Assembly (NCBI RefSeq): GCF_015163075.1
Contig: NZ_JADDXU010000007.1
Location: 310,001 to 374,000, forward strand
Source of the DNA: Streptomyces justiciae
GTDB taxonomy: Bacteria > Actinomycetota > Actinomycetes > Streptomycetales > Streptomycetaceae
Reading direction: 5' to 3'
DNA length: 64,000 nt
Below, one piece after another: positions 33,046 through 42,245 of this stretch (position 1 is its first letter; each line of letters starts with the position of its first letter). Below the pieces are notes generated by a model. That model was given only the letters and a program-made list of their open reading frames with translations, searched no databases and was not told the origin of the DNA. The position numbers were made by a program, and so were the translations under genes.

Positions 33046-34290
33046 GTGCCGAGCCCCTACCGCGCCCTGTTCGCCGCCCCCGGCTCCAAGGGCTTCTCCG
33101 CCGCGGGGTTCCTCGGCCGGATGCCGCTGTCGATGATGGGCATCGGCGTGGTGACCATGGTGTCCCAGCTGACGGGGCGGTACGGCCTCGCCGGCGCGCT
33201 GTCGGCCACCATGGCGCTCGCCGCGGCGGTGGCGGGGCCGCAGGTGTCGCGGCTGGTCGACCAGTACGGGCAGCGGCGGGTGCTGCGGCCGGCGACGCTC
33301 ATCGCACTCGCCTCGGCGGCCGGGCTGCTGTTCGCGGCGCACTACGAGTGGGCCGACTGGACGCTGTACGTCTTCAGCGCGGGCATCGGGTGCGTGCCGA
33401 GCATCGGCGCGATGATCCGCGCGCGGTGGGCCGCCCTGTACCGGGACACCCCGCAGCTGCACACGGCGTACTCGTTCGAGTCGGTCGTCGACGAGGTGTG
33501 CTTCATCTTCGGGCCGATCATCTCCATCGGGCTGTCGACCGCGTGGTTCCCGGAGGCGGGGCCGCTGCTCGCCGCGTGCTTCCTCGCGGTCGGTGTCTTC
33601 TGGCTGACCTCGCAGCGGGCCACCGAGCCCGCGCCGCACCCGCGTGAGCGCCACGACGAGGGTGGCGGCAGCGCCCTGCGCTCCGCCGGCCTCCAGGTCC
33701 TGGTGGCCACCTTCGTGGCGACCGGGGCGATCTTCGGGGCCGTCGACGTGGTCACCGTCGCGTTCGCCGACGAGCAGGGCCACAAGGGGGCCGCGAGCGT
33801 CGTGCTCGCCCTCTACGCGGCGGGGTCGTGCGTGGCGGGGCTCGTGTTCGGGCTGTTGCGCTTCAAGGGGGCCCCGGAACCTCGCTGGCTGCTGGGCATA
33901 TGCGCGATGGCCGTGAGTATGATCCCCCTCCTACTGGTCGGAAACTTGCCGTTTCTGGCCGTGGCGCTGTTCGTGGCGGGCCTGTCCATCGCTCCGACGA
34001 TGATCACGACGATGTCCCTGATCGAGCAGCACGTACCACGCGCGCAACTGACCGAGGGCATGACCTGGATCAGCACCGGGCTCGCGGTCGGGGTCGCGCT
34101 CGGCTCCTCCGTGGCCGGCTGGGTCATCGACGCGGCCGGGGCGCAGGCCGGGTACGGGGTCCCGGCGGTGTCCGGGGCCGTCGCGGTCGCGGTCGGTTTC
34201 CTGGGGTACCGCCGGCTCAAGCGGCCGGTTCCGCGTCGGGGAGGCACGGTTGAGCACCACAGTGAGCGGCAAGAACGGCACGTGGCGTAA
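33046..34290 (+). CDS. MFS transporter (12 TM, YbjJ/sugar-efflux-like)
   Basis: A 414-aa major-facilitator protein with 12 predicted helices. It starts PSPYRALFAAPGSKGFSAAG and has the loop motif GPQVSRLVDQYGQRRVLRP between helices 2 and 3. It is a likely exporter of unknown substrate. GTG start at 33046 with CCGGAGA upstream. Its end overlaps the start of the lactone-oxidase gene by 41 bp, so the two are coupled. Confidence 0.85.
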   Translation: MPSPYRALFAAPGSKGFSAAGFLGRMPLSMMGIGVVTMVSQLTGRYGLAGALSATMALAAAVAGPQVSRLVDQYGQRRVLRPATLIALASAAGLLFAAHYEWADWTLYVFSAGIGCVPSIGAMIRARWAALYRDTPQLHTAYSFESVVDEVCFIFGPIISIGLSTAWFPEAGPLLAACFLAVGVFWLTSQRATEPAPHPRERHDEGGGSALRSAGLQVLVATFVATGAIFGAVDVVTVAFADEQGHKGAASVVLALYAAGSCVAGLVFGLLRFKGAPEPRWLLGICAMAVSMIPLLLVGNLPFLAVALFVAGLSIAPTMITTMSLIEQHVPRAQLTEGMTWISTGLAVGVALGSSVAGWVIDAAGAQAGYGVPAVSGAVAVAVGFLGYRRLKRPVPRRGGTVEHHSERQERHVA

Positions 34291-35569
34291 CTGGGGCGGC
34301 AATGTCGCCGCGCGTCCCGCGCGGGAGGTCACTCCGGCCTCCGTGGAGGAACTGGCGGACGCCGTCCGGAAGGCCGCCGAGGACGGGCTGCGGGTCAAGC
34401 CCGTCGGCACCGGGCACTCCTTCACGTCCATCGCGGCGACCGACGGTGTGTTGATCCGCCCTCACCTGTTGAGCGGTATCCGCGACATCGACCGCGATGC
34501 CATGACCGTCACGGTCGGGGCGGGCACCCAGCTCAAGAGGCTCAACATGGCGCTCGCGCGCGAGGGGCTCTCGCTGCGGAACATGGGCGACATCATGGAG
34601 CAGACCGTCTCGGGCGCCACCAGCACCGGGACGCACGGCACGGGCCGGGAGTCGGGGTCGATCGCCGCCCAGATCAAGGGACTTGAGCTGGTCACCGCCG
34701 ACGGGTCGGTGCTCACCTGCTCCGAGAAGGAGAACCCCGAGGTCTTCGCGGCGGCCCGGATCGGCCTGGGCGCGCTCGGCATCGTCACCGCGATCACGTT
34801 CGCGGTGGAGCCGGTCTTCCTGCTCACCGCGCGCGAGGAGCCGATGCCGTTCGACAAGGTGCTGGCCGACTTCGACGAGCTGTGGGCCGAGAACGAGCAC
34901 TTCGAGTTCTACTGGTTCCCGCACACCGGCAGCACCAACACCAAGCGCAACAACCGCAGCGCGGGCCCGGAGAAGCCGGTGCCGCAGCTCCAGGGCTGGA
35001 TCGAGGACGAGTTCCTCTCCAACGGCGTGTTCCAGGTGGCCCAGTGGGTCGGCCGCGCGGTGCCCGGCACGATCCCGGCGATCGCCCGGATCTCCAGCAA
35101 GGCGCTGTCCGCGCGGACGTACACCGACATCCCCTACAAGGTCTTCACATCGCCGCGCCGGGTGCGGTTCGTGGAGATGGAGTACGCCGTCCCGCGCGCG
35201 GCCGCGGTCGAGGTGCTGCGCGAGCTGCGGACCATGGTCGACCGTTCCGGGCTGAAGGTCAGCTTCCCCGTCGAGGTGCGCACCGCGCCCGCCGACGACA
35301 TCACGCTGTCCACGGCGTCGGGGCGCGACAGCGCGTACATCGCCGTCCACATGGTCAAGGGCACCCCGTATCAGGCGTACTTCACCGCCGCCGAGCGGAT
35401 CTTCACCGCGCACGAGGGGCGGCCGCACTGGGGCAAGGTGCACACGCGCGACGCAGAGTACTTCTCCGGGGTCTATCCGCGCTTCGGCGAGTTCACTGCC
35501 CTTCGGGATCGGCTTGATCCTGATCGGCGGTTCCAGAACGACTACTTGCGGCGGGTGTTGGGGTCGTAG
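34250..35569 (+). CDS. FAD-binding D-arabinono-1,4-lactone oxidase family protein
   Basis: A 439-aa oxidoreductase of the VAO/ALO family. The FAD domain shows RVKPVGTGHSFTSIAATDGV and NMGDIMEQTVSGATSTGTHGTG (in parts NMGDIMEQTVSG and ATSTGTHGTG), and the C-terminal ALO domain ends YPRFGEFTALRDRLDPDRRF. It oxidises a sugar lactone or alditol with O2 or another acceptor. The start is TTG at 34250, chosen because GGGGAGG precedes it, inside the MFS gene. Its 3' end overlaps the convergent membrane-protein gene by 77 bp. Confidence 0.88.
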   Translation: MSTTVSGKNGTWRNWGGNVAARPAREVTPASVEELADAVRKAAEDGLRVKPVGTGHSFTSIAATDGVLIRPHLLSGIRDIDRDAMTVTVGAGTQLKRLNMALAREGLSLRNMGDIMEQTVSGATSTGTHGTGRESGSIAAQIKGLELVTADGSVLTCSEKENPEVFAAARIGLGALGIVTAITFAVEPVFLLTAREEPMPFDKVLADFDELWAENEHFEFYWFPHTGSTNTKRNNRSAGPEKPVPQLQGWIEDEFLSNGVFQVAQWVGRAVPGTIPAIARISSKALSARTYTDIPYKVFTSPRRVRFVEMEYAVPRAAAVEVLRELRTMVDRSGLKVSFPVEVRTAPADDITLSTASGRDSAYIAVHMVKGTPYQAYFTAAERIFTAHEGRPHWGKVHTRDAEYFSGVYPRFGEFTALRDRLDPDRRFQNDYLRRVLGS

Positions 35570-36203
35570 TCGTCGACGCCGACGCCGACTCGCTCGGGGT
35601 GGGCGTCGCGTTGCTCTCCGTCGGGCTGGGTGTCGGCGTCGCGCTGGACGCCGTACCGCCACCGGACGAGGCGCTGCTCGACGGTGAGGGGTCGTCGGAG
35701 GCAGTCCGTGAGGGCGGCGAAGTGGTGGCGTCCGCACCGGACTTGCCGGGCCCTGCGGAGCTGCCGGTGTCGTGGCCGGTGACCGCGTCGGCGACCGTGG
35801 TGCCCTTGCCGCCGCTGAAGCTGTTGCCGGACGCCAGTTCATAGGTGGTGATGCCGGCCATGGTGACGCCGAAGACGAGGGCCGCGGCGACCAGGGGCCG
35901 CTTCCAGCTCCGGACCCGCGCGCGGTAGACGGTGCCCTCGGTGAACTCCCCGAGGCGCGGCGGCTGTTCCGGCTCTTGCGCCTTGGCGTCCCTCAGCTGT
36001 TCGCCGGTGCGTCTGAAGAGGTGCTGGAAGACGGAGCCCCCGCAGGTGGCGACCACGCTGACGAGGCCGGCGCCGAGGATCGTGCCGTACACCCCGAAAC
36101 AGGAGGCGAGTTTGGCCGCCACCACGGCGGCCACCGCGGCGCCCGCCACCTGGGGCACGTTCAGATCGATCCGCTTCTCCCCGACATCGGGCCTTTCGCG
36201 CAT
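35493..36203 (-). CDS. Membrane protein with Ser/Thr/Pro-rich extracytoplasmic tail
   Basis: A 236-aa protein. After MRERPDVGEKRIDLNVPQ comes a Gly/Ala-rich hydrophobic region (about 18-60), a cytosolic linker, a second span (PLVAAALVFGVTMAGITTYEL) and a roughly 100-residue tail of Ser, Thr, Pro and Ala typical of extracytoplasmic, possibly glycosylated stalks. ATG at 36203 is used; the longer frame to 36356 looks non-coding. No family named. The 3' end overlaps the lactone-oxidase gene. Confidence 0.75.
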   Translation of the reverse strand: MRERPDVGEKRIDLNVPQVAGAAVAAVVAAKLASCFGVYGTILGAGLVSVVATCGGSVFQHLFRRTGEQLRDAKAQEPEQPPRLGEFTEGTVYRARVRSWKRPLVAAALVFGVTMAGITTYELASGNSFSGGKGTTVADAVTGHDTGSSAGPGKSGADATTSPPSRTASDDPSPSSSASSGGGTASSATPTPSPTESNATPTPSESASASTTTTPTPAASSRSGTADQDQADPEGQ

Positions 36204-36675
36204 TCCGGAACCTTGCCTGCCTTTCCCGCACTTGATCAACCAACTGCACGACAAAGGGACGTACGAACGAAAACGTTTAGTTCCGTTTCTGGCGATTCCG
36301 TGAAGTACGCCACGTTCAAGATCCGCAAATCCTTGCCAGGGACGGCCAAGTCCCACCCCTTGCAGGAAGTTGGGCGGCGCGCCAATCCACGCACGTGGTC
36401 CAAATGGAGTACTGTTGCGAGCCCTGGGTCCGGTCTCCCGCCTGGGCGTCCGTGGCCTTCAAGGACCGCCGGGAGGGGGCTAGTTGCACAGGGTGACGGA
36501 GTTGGTCACTTAGCGTTGCGAATAGGTAACCGTGCCATAACGGCGATCCAGGGCCCGTGCCCGACACGCCGGGCAACTCGGCAAGGTTGTGGCAGGCTGC
36601 ACCCGGGCAGGCCACACTCGACTAGCGGAAGCAGCGACGCACGTGACGTCGGCAGGCACCACCCGGGAGGTCCCC
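36204..36675. other. Intergenic region upstream of sepH
   Basis: 472 bp between divergent genes. Only short shadow frames are open. It must contain the sepH promoter, but I could not settle on a -35/-10 pair. Nothing repetitive or structured stands out. Confidence 0.4.
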
Positions 36676-37722
36676 ATGCCCGAACTGCGTGTCGTGGCCG
36701 TCTCGAATGACGGCACACGGCTGGTGCTGAAGGCTGCGGACAGCACGGAGTACACGCTTCCGATTGACGAGCGTCTGCGCGCCGCCGTACGCGGCGACCG
36801 TCCCCGCCTCGGCCAGATCGAGATCGAGGTGGAGAGCCATCTCCGCCCCCGCGACATTCAGGCACGTATACGCGCCGGCGCGACGGCCGAAGAGGTCGCG
36901 CAGATGGCCGGCATCCCCGTCGACCGCGTGCGCCGTTTCGAGGGCCCCGTCCTCGCGGAGCGCGCCTTCATGGCCGAGCGGGCGCGCAAGACGCCCGTCC
37001 GCCGGCCCGGTGAGAACGCCGGACCACAGCTCGGCGAGGCCGTCCAGGAGCGACTGCTGCTGCGCGGCGCCGACAAGGACACCGTCCAGTGGGACTCCTG
37101 GCGCCGCGACGACGGCACCTGGGAGGTCCTGCTCGTCTACCTGGTCGCGGGCGAACCGCACTCGGCGAGCTGGACCTACGACCCGCCCCGCCGGCTCGTC
37201 CAGGCCGTCGACGACGAGGCGCGCTCGCTGATCGGTGAGTCCGACGACCTCGCGGCCTCGCCGGAGCCCAGCTTTCCCTTCGTACCGCGCATCGCCCGGC
37301 TGCCGCGCGACCGGCCGCTGGACCGTTCCCTCGACCGGGAACGCCTGGGGCTGCCCGCGCCGGCGCCCGAGCCGGTCGAGGAGGAGAGCGCGAGCGAACG
37401 CGACTCGCTGACCAGCCTGTTGGAGGCGGTGCCGAGCTTCCGGGGCGACCTGGTGGTCCCGGAGCGCCCGTCGGAGACCCCCGCCCCGGCGGAGGAGCCC
37501 GCCGACGAACCCGCGGCGGAGGCGCCTCCGGCGCCCGCGGCCTCGGCCGGTTCCGCCTACGCGGACGTCCTCATGCCCCGCTCCGTCGGCGCCCACCGCG
37601 ACCGCCTCGTCGGCGCCACCGACCGGCAGGCGGAGGCGGACGGCGTCCGTCCGGGCCGCCGGGCGGCGGTCCCGAGCTGGGACGAGATCGTGTTCGGGAC
37701 GCGGCGGAAGAAGCAGGAGTAG
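36676..37722 (+). CDS. sepH: Cell-division protein SepH (DUF3071)
   Basis: A 348-aa SepH. The N-terminal DUF3071 domain starts MPELRVVAVSNDGTRLVLKA, with a helix-turn-helix at about residues 57-90 (IQARIRAGATAEEVAQMAGI) that in SepH contacts FtsZ. A central region (115-180) and a long acidic, Pro-rich disordered part follow, ending in VPSWDEIVFGTRRKKQE, the conserved C-terminal motif. SepH stimulates FtsZ assembly and GTPase activity in actinobacterial division. ATG follows GGGAGG. Confidence 0.93.
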   Translation: MPELRVVAVSNDGTRLVLKAADSTEYTLPIDERLRAAVRGDRPRLGQIEIEVESHLRPRDIQARIRAGATAEEVAQMAGIPVDRVRRFEGPVLAERAFMAERARKTPVRRPGENAGPQLGEAVQERLLLRGADKDTVQWDSWRRDDGTWEVLLVYLVAGEPHSASWTYDPPRRLVQAVDDEARSLIGESDDLAASPEPSFPFVPRIARLPRDRPLDRSLDRERLGLPAPAPEPVEEESASERDSLTSLLEAVPSFRGDLVVPERPSETPAPAEEPADEPAAEAPPAPAASAGSAYADVLMPRSVGAHRDRLVGATDRQAEADGVRPGRRAAVPSWDEIVFGTRRKKQE

Positions 37723-37739
37723 CAGGTCGTACGACGTCC

Positions 37740-37775
37740 AGGAGGGCCCGCGTCCATCGGCGCGGGCCCTCCTGC
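37740..37775. terminator. Bidirectional terminator between sepH and the sulfurtransferase gene
   Basis: Perfect 14-bp stem CAGGAGGGCCCGCG (37740-37753) / CGCGGGCCCTCCTG (37762-37775) with an 8-nt loop between convergent genes. Confidence 0.85.
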
Positions 37776-37786
37776 GTGTCGCGCGG

Positions 37787-38638
37787 CTACTGCGGGTCCG
37801 GACCCACGGCGACCGGCCGCGACGGATCCGACGACCACTCCGACCAGGAGCCCACGTACAGCGCGGCCGGGATGCCCGCGACCGCCAGCGCCAGCACCTC
37901 GTGCGCCCCGGAGACACCGGAACCGCAGTACACGCCCACGGGGGCGTCGTCGGAGACGCCGAGGGCCTTGAAGCGGGCGTGCAGTTCCTCGGCGGGCAGG
38001 AAGCGGCCGTCGGCGGCGACGTTCTCGGTCGTGGGCGCGGACACGGCGCCCGGGATGTGGCCGCCGACCCGGTCGATCGGCTCGACCTCGCCCCGGTACC
38101 GCTCCCCCGCGCGGGCGTCGAACAGGACCCCGGAACGGGCCAGAGCCGCGGCCCCGTCGGCGTCGAGGAGTTCCACCGCGCCCGGCCGCGGCACGAAGTC
38201 ACCCTCCGCCGGAGTCGGCTCGGCCGTCTCCAACGGCCCCTCCCAGGACGGCAACCCGCCGTCGAGGACCCGCACGTCCGGGTGACCCGTCCAGCGCAGC
38301 ATCCACCACGCGCGGGCCGCCGCCCAGCCCTGTCCGCCGTCGTACACGATCACCGGCGTCCCGGCCGAGACGCCCGCCCTGCGCATCGCGGCGCCGAAGT
38401 CGGCGACCTCGGGAAGCGGGTGCCGGCCGCGCGCGCCGGGGGCCGCGGCGAGCTCCCGGTCCAGGTCAACGAAGACCGCGCCCGGAATGTGCCCGGCCGC
38501 GTAGGCGGCGTGACCGTCGAAGGGCGGCTCGCCGGCCGCCTTGGCCATGCTCAGCTGCCAGCGGACATCGAGGACCACCGGCGGGTTCGAGCCGGTCAAG
38601 TCGCTCGCGAGTTCGGATGCGGAGATGATGGCGTTCAT
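37787..38638 (-). CDS. sseA: Two-domain sulfurtransferase (3-mercaptopyruvate sulfurtransferase/rhodanese)
   Basis: A 283-aa tandem rhodanese. The inactive N-terminal domain begins VVLDVRWQLSMAK and contains GHIPGAVFVDLDREL; the C-terminal domain has the catalytic loop VYCGSGVSG with the persulfide Cys. The CGSGVSG loop favours 3-mercaptopyruvate over thiosulfate, but activity is not proven. Start ATG 38638 with AAGGA upstream. Confidence 0.88.
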   Translation of the reverse strand: MNAIISASELASDLTGSNPPVVLDVRWQLSMAKAAGEPPFDGHAAYAAGHIPGAVFVDLDRELAAAPGARGRHPLPEVADFGAAMRRAGVSAGTPVIVYDGGQGWAAARAWWMLRWTGHPDVRVLDGGLPSWEGPLETAEPTPAEGDFVPRPGAVELLDADGAAALARSGVLFDARAGERYRGEVEPIDRVGGHIPGAVSAPTTENVAADGRFLPAEELHARFKALGVSDDAPVGVYCGSGVSGAHEVLALAVAGIPAALYVGSWSEWSSDPSRPVAVGPDPQ

Positions 38639-38934
38639 GGCCACCATCCTTGCGCACGGGGTGGCCGCATCGTCCATGTCCGGCTACTCTGCTCGGCCGG
38701 GCAAGCCCGATCACGAGGCGTACGGGATCGGGCACATGCTGTACAGCCGATCGACATCCGTCAGCAATCGCGCAGAAAAGGACGGGTAACCGCACACCGG
38801 GCATTCTGCGGGAAGGGCGGAGAGCGCAGCGGCGCGCCCGAGGGCGCGGCACCACGGGTGGTGCGAGCATCGGCACGGGGTTCCGGAGCACGGCGGCGAC
38901 ACGGCTGCCGCGAGGGGTCGAGGAGAGAGTGACG

Positions 38935-39714
38935 ATGACCGAGGCACGGGGGTCGGCCGGCCCGAACGGCACGCCCTGCTGGGTGAGTCTGATGGTGCAC
39001 GGGCTGACCACGACCCAGGAGTTCTACGGCGAGCTGTTCGGCTGGGAGTTCCAACCGGGCCCGCAGCAGCTGGGCCCGTACGTGCGCGCCCTGCTGGACG
39101 GCCGGGAAGTGGCGGGAATCGGCCAACTTCCTCCCGACCGTCATCTGCCCATCGCCTGGACGCCGTACCTCGCGTCGGACGACGTGGACCTGACGGCGGA
39201 GACAGTACGGCTGTGCGGCGGCACGGTGGGCGTGGGCCCGCTGGACGCCGGCGACGCCGGGCGCCTCGCGATCGGCTCCGACCCCGCGGGCGCGGTCTTC
39301 GGCGTGTGGCAGGCGGGCGTGCACCGCGGCACCGGCATCTCCGGCGTCCCCGGCACCCCGGCCTGGCACGAACTGCTCACCTTCGAGACGGCGAGCGTCG
39401 CCAAGTTCTACGAAACGGTCTTCGGCTACGACGAGGAGCCGGTGGTCTCCGCCGACTTCGACTACGTCACCCTCCAGCTCGCCGGGCACCCGGTCGCCGG
39501 CATCCACGGCGTCGGCACCTCGCTGCCCCGCGACCGGGGCCCGCACTGGATGACGTACTTCCAGGTGTCCGACGCGGACGAGACCCTGAGCCTCGTCACG
39601 TCCCTGGGCGGCCATGTCCTGAAGCACCCGCACGACACCCCGCACGGCCGCGTCGCGACGGTGTCCGACCCGGAGGGGGCGCGGTTCTCGGTGGTGGAGG
39701 CCGACCGTCCCTAG
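38935..39714 (+). CDS. VOC-family (glyoxalase/bleomycin-resistance) protein
   Basis: A 259-aa protein with two vicinal-oxygen-chelate domains (about 12-125 and 140-258), each with the beta-alpha-beta-beta-beta pattern: WVSLMVHGLTTTQEFYGELF and WHELLTFETASVAKFYETVF open the two halves. Members bind metal or small hydrophobic ligands; the specific role is unknown. ATG at 38935 with GAGGAG upstream. The 296-bp region before it has no gene; a weak GCCCGATC/GATCGGGC inverted repeat is present near 38705-38735. Confidence 0.85.
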   Translation: MTEARGSAGPNGTPCWVSLMVHGLTTTQEFYGELFGWEFQPGPQQLGPYVRALLDGREVAGIGQLPPDRHLPIAWTPYLASDDVDLTAETVRLCGGTVGVGPLDAGDAGRLAIGSDPAGAVFGVWQAGVHRGTGISGVPGTPAWHELLTFETASVAKFYETVFGYDEEPVVSADFDYVTLQLAGHPVAGIHGVGTSLPRDRGPHWMTYFQVSDADETLSLVTSLGGHVLKHPHDTPHGRVATVSDPEGARFSVVEADRP

Positions 39715-39719
39715 GCTCC

Positions 39720-40367
39720 CTAGGCGGAGTTTACCGGCAGCACGTCCGGTGACAGCGCCGCCGCTCTCGCCGTTGCCGATGTCATGCGGCGGCGATGATG
39801 GCGGCGGCACAGGACCTCGTAGCCGATGGCTTCTGCCTGATTGACGTCGCCCACGACCACCTGGGCGCCTTCCACGACCATCTCGCCGCCTATCGTGCGG
39901 GCGTTGTGTGTGGCGCGGGCGCCGCACCAGCAGAGGGCCTCGACCTGGAGGACCTCGACGCGGTCGGCCAGTTCGACGAGGCGCTGGGAGCCGGGGAAGA
40001 GCTTGGAGCGGAAGTCCGTGGTGATGCCGAAGGCGTAGACGTCCAGGCCCAGGTCGTCGACCACGCGGGCCAGTTGGTCGATCTGTTCCGGTGCCAGGAA
40101 CTGGGCCTCGTCGGCGATGACGTAGTCCGCGCGGCCGCCCTGGGAGAGGTGGTCGACGAGGTAGGCGTACAGGTCCTGGCCGTCCTCGACCTCGACCGCG
40201 TCCGTCACCAGGCCCAGGCGGGAGGAGAGCTTGCCCTCGCCCGCGCGGTCGTCGCGCGTGAAGATCATGCCCTGCAGGCCGCGCGCGGAACGGTTGTGCT
40301 CGATCTGGAGAGCCAGCGTCGACTTCCCGCAGTCCATCGTTCCGGAGAAGAACACCAGCTCGGGCAT
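39720..40367 (-). CDS. tdk: Thymidine kinase (type II)
   Basis: A 215-aa type II thymidine kinase that phosphorylates thymidine with ATP in salvage. Walker A is SGTMDCGKSTLA near the N-terminus, Walker B is VIADEAQFL, and four zinc-ligand positions are in CWCGARATHNARTIGG and the C-terminal CRRHHRRR. ATG 40367 gives the canonical MPELVFFSGTMDCGKS start. It ends 6 bp from the convergent VOC gene. Confidence 0.93.
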   Translation of the reverse strand: MPELVFFSGTMDCGKSTLALQIEHNRSARGLQGMIFTRDDRAGEGKLSSRLGLVTDAVEVEDGQDLYAYLVDHLSQGGRADYVIADEAQFLAPEQIDQLARVVDDLGLDVYAFGITTDFRSKLFPGSQRLVELADRVEVLQVEALCWCGARATHNARTIGGEMVVEGAQVVVGDVNQAEAIGYEVLCRRHHRRRMTSATARAAALSPDVLPVNSA

Positions 40368-40412
40368 GGGGAGTTGAGGACCTTTCGGCAACAGGGGTGA
40401 GAAGAGGGAGGT

Positions 40413-41606
40413 TCAGGAGCGTACTTCGAGCAGCGGGACCAGCTGCTCGGCGGGGGTCATCGAACCGTGGTTGCCGACCATCGCCGACTCCTTCGGCTCC
40501 CGCTCGGACGCGATGATCAGGACGTCGTCCCGCGCGGCCGCGACCACGTCGCCGAGGCGCGCGTACACCCGCTCGTCGATGTGCGGGCCGAACCAGCCCG
40601 CAGCGATCGCCTCGTCCCGTGAGGCCACCCAGAACTGCTCGCCGAGCACCTCGCGCCAGCAGGTCAGGACGTCGTTCGCGGCGCCGGGGACGGCGTAGAC
40701 ATGGCGGGCGCGGCCCTCGCCGCCGAGCAGGGTGACCCCGGCCCGCAGCTCCCAGTCCTCGTCGAAGTCGATGCGGTGCTGCTCGTCGAAGGGGATGTCG
40801 ACCATGCCGTGGTCGGCGGTGACGTAGAGCGCGCTGTTGGGCGGGAGTTGTTCCGCGAGGCGCTGCACCAGGCGGTCTACGTGCATGAGCTGGCCGCGCC
40901 AGGTGTCGGAGTCGACGCCGAAGCGGTGGCCCGCGCCGTCGAGTTCGGCGTAGTACGTGTAGACCAGCGCACGGTCGGCGGCGGCCAGTTGCTCGGCCGC
41001 GACGTCCATACGGTCCTCGCCGGACAGGCGGCCCAGGAACTTGCCGCCGCTCAGCGCCACCTTGGTCAGCGGGGTGTTCTCGAAGGTCGGCGACGACACC
41101 TGCGCGGCGTGCACCCCGGCGTCATGGGCGAGCTGGAAGACCGTGGGATACGGCTGCCACGCGCGCGGCTGCGTCCACGGCTGCCAGCGCAGCTGGTTCA
41201 TCAGCTCGCCGGTGTCCGGGTTGCGCACGGTGTAGCCGGGCAGTCCGTGGGCGCCGGGCGGGAGGCCCGTTCCGACGGAGGCCAGGGACGTCGCGGTGGT
41301 CGCCGGGTAGCCGGCGGTCAGCGGGCGGCCGGTGCCGCCGCGGGAGCTGCCGAGGAGCGAGGTCATGAAGGGCGCGTCCTCGGGGTGCGCCCGCAGCTGC
41401 TCCCAGCCGAGGCCGTCGATCAGGAACACGCAGTTCCGGTCGGCGGGGGCCAGCTCGGTGATCGTCGCGGTCGTCCCGGGCACGCCCATGCCCGCGGCCA
41501 GGGTGGGCAGGAGGTCGGCGAGGGAGCCGCTGCCGTACTGGGGAAGGGGCGCGGAGTCTACGGCCAGTGGTTCCGGGTGGGAGTCCCAGGCGGTGGGCTG
41601 CGCCAT
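40413..41606 (-). CDS. Alkaline-phosphatase-superfamily phosphodiesterase/nucleotide pyrophosphatase
   Basis: A 397-aa metal-dependent hydrolase of the NPP-like branch. Metal-site motifs: FLIDGLGWEQL (Asp), the nucleophile Thr in GYPATTATSLASVGTG, ELDGAGHRFG (Asp, His) and VTADHGMVDIP (Asp-His). It has no signal peptide, so it is cytosolic. It probably cleaves a phosphodiester or nucleotide; substrate unknown. Its ATG overlaps the DUF5998 stop (TGATG), so the genes are coupled. Confidence 0.88.
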   Translation of the reverse strand: MAQPTAWDSHPEPLAVDSAPLPQYGSGSLADLLPTLAAGMGVPGTTATITELAPADRNCVFLIDGLGWEQLRAHPEDAPFMTSLLGSSRGGTGRPLTAGYPATTATSLASVGTGLPPGAHGLPGYTVRNPDTGELMNQLRWQPWTQPRAWQPYPTVFQLAHDAGVHAAQVSSPTFENTPLTKVALSGGKFLGRLSGEDRMDVAAEQLAAADRALVYTYYAELDGAGHRFGVDSDTWRGQLMHVDRLVQRLAEQLPPNSALYVTADHGMVDIPFDEQHRIDFDEDWELRAGVTLLGGEGRARHVYAVPGAANDVLTCWREVLGEQFWVASRDEAIAAGWFGPHIDERVYARLGDVVAAARDDVLIIASEREPKESAMVGNHGSMTPAEQLVPLLEVRS

Positions 41607-42193
41607 CAGCGGGTGATGTCCGCGGTCGCCTCGGAGAGGGACTGCGCGAAGGCGAGGGCCTGACGCACCGTCTCCGGGCCGTCCCCGGCCTCGCTGACGC
41701 GCAGGCTGAGGTCGTCCGCCGTCGAGTTGCCCGTGTAGCCGTGGTCCGCCTCGCAGTTGGGGTCGCCGCAGGCGGCGGGCTCCAGGTCGATGCGGGAGAC
41801 GGCGCCCCAGCCGATGGTGAGGACGACCTCGCGGGGCAGGGTGCCCGGCTGGTACTGCTCCGGGTTGGCGACGACGCGGCTGAGCACGACCGACGAGATC
41901 CGGCCGAGCTTGACCGACTCGGTGGAGGTGGTGGCGTACGGCGTCGGGGACGTGTTGTCGGCGGCCTGCTCGTCGGTGTGGCTGACGATGAAGCGGTGCT
42001 CGGTGAGGACGAGCACGGTCACATGCCGGCGGACCTCGTTCTGGTCGAACGTCGTCTCCTGGTGGACCAGGTACGACCGGATGGGCTCGCCGCCCACGGC
42101 GGCCTCCACCGCCTCGGCCACGAGGGCCGGGTAGTAGCCGCTGCGCTCGATCGCCGCGCGCAGCCCCTGGGTCGTCGTACTGGTCTTGGCCAT
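41606..42193 (-). CDS. DUF5998 family protein
   Basis: A 195-aa cytosolic protein I assign to DUF5998. Visible features are HQETTFDQNEVRRHVTVLVL, a beta-rich middle, and a Cys/His cluster CGDPNCEADHGYTGNSTADD that could bind zinc. Start ATG 42193. First gene of a two-gene operon with the phosphodiesterase. Function unknown. Confidence 0.8.
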   Translation of the reverse strand: MAKTSTTTQGLRAAIERSGYYPALVAEAVEAAVGGEPIRSYLVHQETTFDQNEVRRHVTVLVLTEHRFIVSHTDEQAADNTSPTPYATTSTESVKLGRISSVVLSRVVANPEQYQPGTLPREVVLTIGWGAVSRIDLEPAACGDPNCEADHGYTGNSTADDLSLRVSEAGDGPETVRQALAFAQSLSEATADITR

Positions 42194-42245
42194 GACGTCC
42201 ATCCTACGGGGGTGCACTGACTGCGAGGCACCGCTCACGGAGGTC

